Source: Lachnospiraceae bacterium (GTDB lineage Bacteria; Bacillota; Clostridia; Lachnospirales; Lachnospiraceae). Taken from it: DNA of 40,009 nt. The notes under the pieces are model-generated. The model searched no databases. It was not told the origin of the DNA and saw only the letters and a program-made list of their open reading frames with translations. This document shows, piece by piece, positions 7,799 through 14,635 of the stretch. The DNA lies in the NCBI GenBank assembly GCA_017437785.1, contig JAFRXH010000004.1:1-40009 (forward strand). Reading direction: 5' to 3'. Both the position numbers and the translations under genes were made by a program. Within the stretch, counting starts at the first letter, position 1, and the number at the start of each line of letters is the position of its first letter.

Positions 7799-8521
7799 TC
7801 AGTCCTTTATATAGTCCCCAAGCAGGGGATAATCACCTTTAAGTATTTCCGCAACCGCTATGATATAGCGTCTGTGGCGATCAATGAGCTTCCGCGACAG
7901 GCCCGATTTGTCGCAGAGCTCTCTGATCGGCAGGTTCCGCCCCCTCTGCATCTTCTCGAAAAGATCTTCTCTTTCAAGAAGGAGCTTTACTGCATTTTTG
8001 CAGGCATCCTTGGTCTTACGCGACCTTGGCGAACATTCGGTCAGGTCATAAAACGAAAAACCATATCTGCCTAAAACGGACCTGATCGCATCGATCTCGT
8101 CCTGCAGAGGTGTGCTGCCTGCCGTTTCACGGCTTTGTCCGCCTCCGCTGTGCTTTATACGGCCGCCAATATGCTCATCGTCTTCCCCGTCATCATCATC
8201 CCCGTATTCTCCGGATAACACTTCAGGTCCGACCGGTATCTCCACGTCATGAGCGATCCGCCGCCGTTCCTCATCCATCAGCCTTCTTTTGATCACTACC
8301 GCGGCAAAACTTCCGAATTCTCCCTTTGCCGGGTCATAAACCCTGAGCGCCTCGTTAAATGCGATAAGCGCTACGGACCATTCGTCGTCTGTGTCACGTA
8401 CAAATCTTTTCAGACTTTTGGATGCGCAGCCCAATATATAACTTTTGTTGTCGTTGACAAAGCGTTCGAAAGCCTCTTCACTCTCTCTCGCACGCAATGC
8501 CTGAGCGGAAAAATCATCCAT
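7799..8521 (-). CDS. sigI: RNA polymerase sigma factor SigI
   Basis: This 240-residue sigma-70-related factor of the SigI family has a region-2-like segment with YILGCASKSLKRFVRDTDDE and WSVALIAFNEALRVYDPAKG, then GEFGSFAAVVIKRRLMDEER. An acidic variable linker follows at about residues 105-130. The C-terminal SigI domain ends in a helix-turn-helix, LPIRELCDKSGLSRKLIDRH. In other clostridia SigI drives cell-envelope, heat-shock or polysaccharide-degradation genes. It lies directly upstream of rsgI, its expected inhibitor. The ribosome binding site is weak (ACAGG close to the ATG). Confidence 0.93.
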   Translation of the reverse strand: MDDFSAQALRARESEEAFERFVNDNKSYILGCASKSLKRFVRDTDDEWSVALIAFNEALRVYDPAKGEFGSFAAVVIKRRLMDEERRRIAHDVEIPVGPEVLSGEYGDDDDGEDDEHIGGRIKHSGGGQSRETAGSTPLQDEIDAIRSVLGRYGFSFYDLTECSPRSRKTKDACKNAVKLLLEREDLFEKMQRGRNLPIRELCDKSGLSRKLIDRHRRYIIAVAEILKGDYPLLGDYIKD

Positions 8522-8583
8522 CCTGTAAATGGTATTCCTTCAAATCTTTTCTAAAAGCCGGCAGAATCCCGATCTTCCACTCA

Positions 8584-8612
8584 ATTATAATATGACAGGG
8601 GGCTTTTGTAAA
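8584..8612 (-). promoter_or_regulatory. sigma-A-type promoter of sigI-rsgI
   Basis: The minus strand reads TTTACA (8612-8607), a 17-nt spacer, then TATAAT (8589-8584), about 63 bp upstream of the sigI ATG. I see no convincing SigI-type CGAA box, so autoregulation is not evident. Confidence 0.65.
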
Positions 8613-8647
8613 TCTTAACCCCTATCTATATATTCGTAAATGAGCAC

Positions 8648-8686
8648 AAAAAAAACGGGGCAGGATGAAAAAAATCCTGTCCCGTT
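8648..8686 (-). terminator. intrinsic terminator of fliW
   Basis: On the minus strand, 13-bp arms (AACGGGACAGGAT and ATCCTGCCCCGTT, one G-U pair) enclose a 7-nt loop. The run of T at 8655-8648 follows. It lies 17 bp after the fliW stop and separates fliW from sigI. Confidence 0.92.
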
Positions 8687-8702
8687 GATAGTTTTTTGAT
8701 AT

Positions 8703-9155
8703 TTATGCTTTCTTTGACTTCAGATATTCGTAGATCGGCGCTCTTGAGCTGAGCTCTTCGTTGGCAGCCACCACCTGAACACCCTTGTTGGTATCGGTAT
8801 TGATGATAATGGGCGACTTCATGTTAGCTGTCATATCTTCGATCTTTTCGGGGATATTTACCGTAACCAGGATGATAACGTTATCCTCTTTGATCTCTCC
8901 GATAGCCTCTACGTCCTTTTCCTCAATGGCAGGATCGTAGGCATCTGCTAAACCAAGCGGAGAAGCAACCGTGATCGCTACATCCTTGTCTTCGACCGAC
9001 TGCAGATACAAAAGCGAAGGGATACCCTTTTCTTCATCATGGATGAGGATAAAATCCTTAAGCTCCGGAAATCCGGGAAGACCATCTTCAAAACGGATCT
9101 TCTTGCTTTCATCCACCCCGACAGTACCGAATTTGAAAGTGTCAATCTGTGCCAT
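8703..9155 (-). CDS. fliW: flagellar assembly factor FliW
   Basis: This 150-residue protein of normal FliW length has the family motifs KIRFEDGLPGFPELKDFIL, SLLYLQSVEDKDVAI and ASPLGLADAYDP, and an NIPEKIEDMTANMKSPIIIN segment. In other bacteria FliW binds flagellin and the RNA-binding protein CsrA, so that CsrA represses flagellin translation when flagellin is in short supply. AGGAGGTAAGG precedes the ATG, its own promoter lies at 9205-9233, and a strong terminator follows, so it is a single-gene transcript. csrA and flagellin, its usual neighbours, are not in this window. Confidence 0.95.
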   Translation of the reverse strand: MAQIDTFKFGTVGVDESKKIRFEDGLPGFPELKDFILIHDEEKGIPSLLYLQSVEDKDVAITVASPLGLADAYDPAIEEKDVEAIGEIKEDNVIILVTVNIPEKIEDMTANMKSPIIINTDTNKGVQVVAANEELSSRAPIYEYLKSKKA

Positions 9156-9204
9156 GATACCTTACCTCCTGTCATTATATAGTTTTTTTGCTAACCTTGT
9201 TCTG

Positions 9205-9233
9205 ATTATAACATCCAATACAGCATTTGTCAT
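9205..9233 (-). promoter_or_regulatory. promoter of fliW
   Basis: The minus strand reads ATGACA (9233-9228), a 17-nt spacer, then TATAAT (9210-9205). The TGT before the -10 makes an extended -10. This is a vegetative-type promoter rather than a flagellar sigma-28 promoter. Confidence 0.7.
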
Positions 9234-9251
9234 CACATAGCGTATCTTTTT

Positions 9252-11171
9252 TTACTGCAGATACTCTGCTATAAGCTTTATTTTATCTTCATTTCCGCCG
9301 GGAAGCTTTAAGTAAGCCCCGTCTTTTATCATGTTATCAAAATACTCTTCATCATCCTTATTTAGCTTATCGGACTTCCTTAACTTCTCTCCGAGGCAGT
9401 ACAGGAAATACGCCAGGGCTGCATTCCCGCCGATCTTATCTCCGGATACGGCTTTTACTGCCTTGGATATTTCGGTACTCTCCTCGGATAAAGGCGCTTT
9501 ATAGCGGATCTTTACAGTACAGAGTTCGTCGGAATCCGTCAGTACGGCCGTCTGGTATTTAAGCTCCTGCTTAAGCTCCCCGTCGTTTCTTACTATCTCG
9601 TACAAAGCCACACCGTGACCGCCGGCGCCGTAAGGCTCGCTTATAACCTTATCGTTTACGAAATCCTCATGTGAGAGGCTGCGGTTTTCATAGCCCAGCA
9701 GACGGTAGCTTGCCACATAGCGGGGATTGAACTCAACCTGCGCCTTAACATCCTTTGCCACAACATTTGTAAGGCTTACATAGCGCTTCTTTACCGATTC
9801 CTCTACATCCTCCTGTTCATTCACCACACAGTAAGTACCGTTTCCGTGTTTTGCAAGGACTTCCAGCTTATCGTCCTTATAATTATAAAGCCCTGTTCCT
9901 ATCACCGACAGAAAGATCCCTGTTTTTTTCTTTTCTTCAATTAGTTTCTTAAGGCCGTCCTTTTTAGTGATGCCGAAATTCAGATCACCGTCCGTGATCA
10001 GTATGACCTGGTTATTACCGTCTCCTTTGTAGAATTTTTTTCCTATATCGTATGCTGTTTCTATTCCCGCGGACCCGTTGGTGCAGCCGCTTATCACTAT
10101 GCTTAAGATGCGGCCCATCACATCTTCTTTATCACCTTCACCCTTTATCTCAAAGCCTTTATAGACTGTCTCGTCATTATTGCTGTATGTTATCAGGCTG
10201 AAACGGTCATTCTTCTTAAGGCGGCTTACCACAGTGGCAATAGCCTGCTGGGTAACGATCTTCTGCGATGACATACTGCCGGATACATCCAGAAGCAGCA
10301 CTATATTCTGATGATCTGCCACCCTTCCGCCGGCACCTGCGTATACATAAAGCAACTGCCTGTTATCACCGGTATCGCAAAGCTGCGTACTGATCTTAAA
10401 GCATTCCTCATCCGAAGGTGATTCCTCATCATAATCAAAATAATTAAGCAGCTCCTCTATCCTTACCTGTGAGATATCGACGCTGCGGCCTTTTCTAATC
10501 TGGTTGAGCACCACCCCCATTGAAGCGGTATTGGTGGTCATGCGGAAAGTGGATGTGGGAGCCGTGAGCGGACTCTTCGCGTCTTTTTCTTCTATCTCTT
10601 CGTAACTGTCCGTAGCGCTTGCTTCCTGAAGCTGTCCCGGTAATACTCCACCGGCAGGAGGAGCGCTCAACCCGACGGGTGCAGCTGCTGCCGGCGCAGG
10701 CATTGCAGCATACATGGCAGCCGGCGGAAGCCCTCTCGCTGGCTCAGCAGGTTCCGTACATTCCAATTCTTCCATGACTCTGCCATTGCCTTTTCCATGT
10801 CCGTCAGGCATACTCTTAGCCCGGCCCTTTCCCCTGCCGAGATTTGCGATGCCTCCCACAAGACCTTCAAAAAAACCGCCACCACGGCCGCCTCGCAGAG
10901 GCTCATCGCAGATCATTTCAGGTCTGTTACTGCGGAAGTATTCCCTGACCGCCTCTTCCGGGCTGCTCTGCGTACTCTCGAGCAGAAATGCGTAAAGCTT
11001 ATCGATCACCTGCTCCTTACCCAGCTTATCGATCAGCATTTTAAGCTCCCTGCCCCCGTACGTAAAAATCGAAAGAATGACCGATGCCTTCTCGCTGTAT
11101 CCCAGCGAAGTATAGAACTCAAATCTTTTGTTGTAGTCAGCGTTATCCTTAACTACAGATACCGGATCCAT
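9252..11171 (-). CDS. von Willebrand factor A domain protein, YfbK-like
   Basis: 639 residues. A helical N-terminal segment (1-80) carries GYSEKASVILSIFTYGGREL. A Gly/Arg and Pro/Ala-rich linker follows (about 90-190), then a vWF-A N-terminal region (KGRSVDISQVRIEELLNYFD). The VWA domain has a complete metal site: DVSGSMS, the CTNGSAG threonine and ITDGD. The C-terminal part matches the YfbK type (GAGGHGVALYEI, GNAALAYFL). YfbK relatives are usually lipoproteins; this one has no signal peptide or membrane segment and should be cytoplasmic. VWA domains commonly mediate metal-dependent protein binding. The first ATG (11171) is used after a GGGGGG stretch. It is divergent from the 772-residue gene at 11310. 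The partner and process are unknown. Confidence 0.88.
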   Translation of the reverse strand: MDPVSVVKDNADYNKRFEFYTSLGYSEKASVILSIFTYGGRELKMLIDKLGKEQVIDKLYAFLLESTQSSPEEAVREYFRSNRPEMICDEPLRGGRGGGFFEGLVGGIANLGRGKGRAKSMPDGHGKGNGRVMEELECTEPAEPARGLPPAAMYAAMPAPAAAAPVGLSAPPAGGVLPGQLQEASATDSYEEIEEKDAKSPLTAPTSTFRMTTNTASMGVVLNQIRKGRSVDISQVRIEELLNYFDYDEESPSDEECFKISTQLCDTGDNRQLLYVYAGAGGRVADHQNIVLLLDVSGSMSSQKIVTQQAIATVVSRLKKNDRFSLITYSNNDETVYKGFEIKGEGDKEDVMGRILSIVISGCTNGSAGIETAYDIGKKFYKGDGNNQVILITDGDLNFGITKKDGLKKLIEEKKKTGIFLSVIGTGLYNYKDDKLEVLAKHGNGTYCVVNEQEDVEESVKKRYVSLTNVVAKDVKAQVEFNPRYVASYRLLGYENRSLSHEDFVNDKVISEPYGAGGHGVALYEIVRNDGELKQELKYQTAVLTDSDELCTVKIRYKAPLSEESTEISKAVKAVSGDKIGGNAALAYFLYCLGEKLRKSDKLNKDDEEYFDNMIKDGAYLKLPGGNEDKIKLIAEYLQ

Positions 11172-11212
11172 GACATATACCCCCCTTCCCGGATATGCAG
11201 TTTTTTCATTTT

Positions 11213-11268
11213 ATGATGCCAGCATCATTATGATATTAAGGTCCATTAGCTTTTGACCCTGGCATCAT
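11213..11268. promoter_or_regulatory. paired palindromes in the VWA / 772-residue divergent intergenic region
   Basis: ATGATGCCAGCATCAT (11213-11228) has 7-bp arms around CA. Its left half ATGATGCCAG (11213-11222) is repeated inverted as CTGGCATCAT (11259-11268), 36 nt away. TTGACC (11253-11258) and TATCAT (11274-11279), 15 nt apart, may be the plus-strand promoter, which the second site would overlap. This arrangement suggests operators for a shared regulator, or a cruciform. Confidence 0.55.
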
Positions 11269-11309
11269 CATTATATCATTTTAAAGAATAATATGATAAT
11301 ATATATTTC

Positions 11310-13628
11310 ATGGAGATCGTAGAATTAAAAGCGGGAGAACTGCTGCACAGCCCCGTAGATAAAGTGGAATATCTTGAACTGATTTCTTCCGGTAGCATAG
11401 AAGTGATATCGGCAGAACAGCGTATCACGGCCTCAAAGGGCACGATACTGGGATTATTCGAATCTCCCGGCGATTATTTCAGTTTTACATATACCGTAAA
11501 AGAGGACAGCCGTATAGAGCGATATCCCTTTAAGACGCTCTCCGATGCAGACCGTATAATACGTGACGATCCGTCAAAGTGCGATCTGTTGGTCAGCGCA
11601 AATGCAGCACTCACGCTGTCTCTTCTGGGCAATTATAAGAGAAGTTTAAAGCGCTGCGAAAAACAGATAAAGACCATCAGGGACGGATATAAGGATTATT
11701 TAGGTATCTGCGCGGAAGCCGGAGCGGAAGTACAGGCCTGGCCGCTGGCAGACGACCTTAAGCCTTTCAGGCCCGATTCCGATCTTCCCGACTGGATAGG
11801 CGACTACTATGATCACCTGGGACTTATGCCCACTGATGTCAAACGCGCATATTATTCCACCCATACCAGCCTTACCACAGCCGCGATAATGGAAGCCGCC
11901 GGGCACATGCAGCTGATCTGCAGTCTGCTCAAGCAGCTTTCCCTTTATAATAACGATCTGTGCGACCGGTATCTCTCGTCGGTGGATCTTTTCGATCTGT
12001 ATCTTAACCTGCACAACCGCTGCCTGGATAAGGAAGGTATGCCCGAACGGATCGATGCTGCCGCAGAGGAATACGAAAAACAGATGAGAAAGGCCGGCCT
12101 GCTGCCGGATGATGCGATAAACAGACTGCATACACGCTACACAAACGGCGCTGTAAGCGACATGCTGATCATGGGAGATACGGTAAACCTTCCCGGAGCA
12201 AACGATACTCTTACGCAGACGGTCAAACCCTCAAAAAAAGAGACCACCGATCCTTACCTGCCTGTACGTAATTCCCTTGATAAGATCCTGGCCTTTTCGG
12301 AAATGGATGCTTCGGAAGAAGAAAACATCCGTGATCTGGTCAGATTGTATAAAGATGTAAAAGACAAGAACTCATCGGATGATGAAGTACGTGATATAAG
12401 GCACGCCATAAGCCGCAGCTTTTTTGCGCTGTACGAAAGCATCACCCTCTCCATCATCGAAAACCACAAAAAGCCTTCACCTGCTGTTAAGATGTTCCTT
12501 TATTTCGGCTTTATCGATGAGGAACTGGCAGGACTTGATAATTCCCTGCAGCTTTTCAGACTGCTTGATCAGATCGACCCCGACAGATATGCCGCCATGA
12601 ATGTTTACACTCTGTTTGACTGGCTGTGCATGGTATATCGCAAAAAGCGCATACCTTCACGTAACGAATACGATCAGGAATACAATATCTGGCTGCGTTC
12701 CATGCGTCAGTCCGGTGAGATAAGCATGGATCAGGAAAAGAAAATGTCGGATTCGCCGAGGGATCTGATGCATTTTGAGCTTAACAATTTTATGAAGACA
12801 TCGATGCGTATCTCCAGCGGCCGCCCTTCCTCCTTCTGTCCCGCACTCTCATCACATAATTTTGTGCGCTCGCCCGACCAGACCCATGTTTCCGCCGAAA
12901 AGATCGATGACAACTGGAGAAAGATAAAAGATAAGGACTTCTCCCTGTTTTTCAGGGAAGTGCTTTATCATAATGACGAATACCGCATCCCCAACGAAAG
13001 CATAATGCTGGAAGTAGCGCCCGATGTGATATTACTGCCTATCGCCGGCAGCCGCGGAGGCCTGTGGCAGGAGACCGCAGGCACACGCAGGGATACCCCG
13101 TCCCGTATGTACCTCCCCATCTTTACCGATGAGGATCTTAACCTGATGCAGCTGCGTCTGGCCGCACAGTTCCGCTGGCAGATATGCAAGCGCATCCTTG
13201 GTGCACACTGGGACAGCGTACTCTATCCTTCCCTTACCGGAGAATACAGCGAATACCTGCGCAGCTTTAAAAAGAACAGCATGCTCTCGATAGAAGCAAA
13301 AGAAAAGCTGCGTTCGCAGATACGGACCTGCCACAACAGTAGCGAAAATGTCTTTATGCTGGATTATATACAGTGGATACGTTTTGAGGCCGAAGGCCTT
13401 CCCAGACTTAACAAGGCTGCCAGACGCCTGCTTTTTACCTATTGTCCATTATCAGAAAAGGTATGCAGGGAACTGGAATCCAATCCTATATTTACCGATC
13501 TGGTAAAACGGCGTGAGGCAGATGCGCAGAAGAATCTAAAAAGAGTTACCATGCGCTTCTCAAGATATAAAAAGGACGATAAACTTCCCGATGAGATAAA
13601 TGCCTATATTGATTTCTATAAGAGCTGA
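11310..13628 (+). CDS. unknown 772-residue protein with cyclic-nucleotide-binding-like N-terminus
   Basis: I do not recognise a named family for the whole protein. Residues 1-75 (MEIVELKAGELLHSPVDKVE, YLELISSGSIEVISAEQ, GTILGLFESPGDYFSFTYTV) read like the beta-barrel of a CRP/cNMP-binding domain; the canonical phosphate-binding RxxA motif is not evident. Residues 95-770 are rich in predicted helices and charged residues, with no membrane segment, no signal peptide and no C-terminal helix-turn-helix. It is therefore probably not a CRP-type regulator but a cytoplasmic sensor or scaffold. There is no ribosome binding site before the ATG, only AT-rich sequence, so the mRNA may be leaderless or nearly so. 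Its last 13 bp overlap the convergent glycosyltransferase gene. Divergent pairing with the VWA gene suggests a shared task. Confidence 0.85.
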   Translation: MEIVELKAGELLHSPVDKVEYLELISSGSIEVISAEQRITASKGTILGLFESPGDYFSFTYTVKEDSRIERYPFKTLSDADRIIRDDPSKCDLLVSANAALTLSLLGNYKRSLKRCEKQIKTIRDGYKDYLGICAEAGAEVQAWPLADDLKPFRPDSDLPDWIGDYYDHLGLMPTDVKRAYYSTHTSLTTAAIMEAAGHMQLICSLLKQLSLYNNDLCDRYLSSVDLFDLYLNLHNRCLDKEGMPERIDAAAEEYEKQMRKAGLLPDDAINRLHTRYTNGAVSDMLIMGDTVNLPGANDTLTQTVKPSKKETTDPYLPVRNSLDKILAFSEMDASEEENIRDLVRLYKDVKDKNSSDDEVRDIRHAISRSFFALYESITLSIIENHKKPSPAVKMFLYFGFIDEELAGLDNSLQLFRLLDQIDPDRYAAMNVYTLFDWLCMVYRKKRIPSRNEYDQEYNIWLRSMRQSGEISMDQEKKMSDSPRDLMHFELNNFMKTSMRISSGRPSSFCPALSSHNFVRSPDQTHVSAEKIDDNWRKIKDKDFSLFFREVLYHNDEYRIPNESIMLEVAPDVILLPIAGSRGGLWQETAGTRRDTPSRMYLPIFTDEDLNLMQLRLAAQFRWQICKRILGAHWDSVLYPSLTGEYSEYLRSFKKNSMLSIEAKEKLRSQIRTCHNSSENVFMLDYIQWIRFEAEGLPRLNKAARRLLFTYCPLSEKVCRELESNPIFTDLVKRREADAQKNLKRVTMRFSRYKKDDKLPDEINAYIDFYKS

Positions 13629-14578
13629 CTGTCAAGCTCATCTACCCAGTGAACGGGTGAGAGCTCACCGGAATACGGCTTTCTGCCGGTATCTCTCCTG
13701 AAGATATCAATATCTATATCCTGCGCCTTTTCTATATAAAGCATACTTTGCGGATCATAGCCCCGCATATCCTTTATCCGGGGATTATTGCTGATAAGCT
13801 TCTTTCCGTATGCCAGAGCCTCGTAATAACGCAGGGATACTCCGCCTTCTCCTGTTATCACATCCAAAAGCACACCGGCTCCTGCTATATCCTTAAGCAT
13901 TTCATCATAGGTTTTCGGCCGGTCATATTCTATACCGTCGATATAAGGCTCACCGCCCTGGGCATAGCATATCCCCATCTTTACGGATACCCCCAGCTGC
14001 GTACATCTGTTATATACTCTCTCAAGCATCTTTCTGCGGCCTGTATCCGATCCCCAGAAGTATACACCGCATTTCTCATCAGTCACGGGCAGCTCCTGTT
14101 TTGAATAATAGCAGTCAAAATATTTATAGCCCGCGCTTTTTGCATCAGCACGGTAATAGCTGTATACCCGGTCGAAAGGAATGTTCTTTTCGTACATAAG
14201 CGCTTCGGCCGCAAAATACGAGCTGAGCCTGTCTATAAAACAAAGTACCAGCTTAACTCCGTACCTGCGCTTCCAGGCCCTGATCTGTGATGGCTCAAAA
14301 TAGGGAAGAGAGAAATTATTAAAGACTATGCACAGGTCTTTATGCTTATCCGCCTCAAGGCGTACTATGGCCTCCATCCTGCTGCTCTCCCATACATACC
14401 TGAAAGGGGCGGGATGTTTCCTGTTAAGACTGCGGGCGTGGTGAAGCTTATAAAGCGTCTTATGATCATGCCGGGGCAGATCACTCACCATGCTCACACG
14501 CTCATCTTTATTCAGATCCGAAAACATGCGGTCAAAGAGCTCGTTACTGCTGCCGCCTGTAAAGAAAATATAATGCAT
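13616..14578 (-). CDS. glycosyltransferase, GT-B type (CgeB/family 1-like)
   Basis: 320 residues. The C-terminal half has VLLDVITGEGGVSLRYYEAL followed by AYGKKLISNNP, the nucleotide-sugar-binding E-x7-E-like pattern of GT-B (Glyco_trans_1_2) enzymes. The N-terminal half is less typical (MHYIFFTGGSSNELFDRMFS). No membrane segment or signal is seen, so it should act on the cytoplasmic side, probably transferring a sugar to a surface polysaccharide or protein; donor and acceptor are unknown. The gene lies just downstream of the giant adhesin gene on the same strand, after a hairpin. Its stop overlaps the convergent 772-residue gene by 13 bp. Confidence 0.75.
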   Translation of the reverse strand: MHYIFFTGGSSNELFDRMFSDLNKDERVSMVSDLPRHDHKTLYKLHHARSLNRKHPAPFRYVWESSRMEAIVRLEADKHKDLCIVFNNFSLPYFEPSQIRAWKRRYGVKLVLCFIDRLSSYFAAEALMYEKNIPFDRVYSYYRADAKSAGYKYFDCYYSKQELPVTDEKCGVYFWGSDTGRRKMLERVYNRCTQLGVSVKMGICYAQGGEPYIDGIEYDRPKTYDEMLKDIAGAGVLLDVITGEGGVSLRYYEALAYGKKLISNNPRIKDMRGYDPQSMLYIEKAQDIDIDIFRRDTGRKPYSGELSPVHWVDELDSQLL

Positions 14579-14591
14579 AGTATATAAACAG

Positions 14592-14624
14592 ACTCAGGAT
14601 GACACTGTTCATGTCATCCTGAGT
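14592..14624. terminator. perfect inverted repeat between adhesin and glycosyltransferase genes
   Basis: Two 13-bp arms, ACTCAGGATGACA (14592-14604) and TGTCATCCTGAGT (14612-14624), enclose a 7-nt loop. The arms are opposed halves of the dispersed CTCAGGATGAC repeat. On the minus strand no clean T-run follows, so termination of the adhesin mRNA may be partial and some transcripts could continue into the glycosyltransferase gene. Confidence 0.75.
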
Positions 14625-14635
14625 TTTCCTGGTTC

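Noticed and set aside
11700-12131. Minus-strand 143-residue frame inside the 772-residue gene
   Set aside because: No ribosome binding site, composition unlike a real protein, and full overlap with a gene of good coding character.
11310-13628. CRP/FNR transcription regulator
   Set aside because: The N-terminus resembles the sensory barrel, but the protein is far longer than CRP and shows no C-terminal helix-turn-helix.
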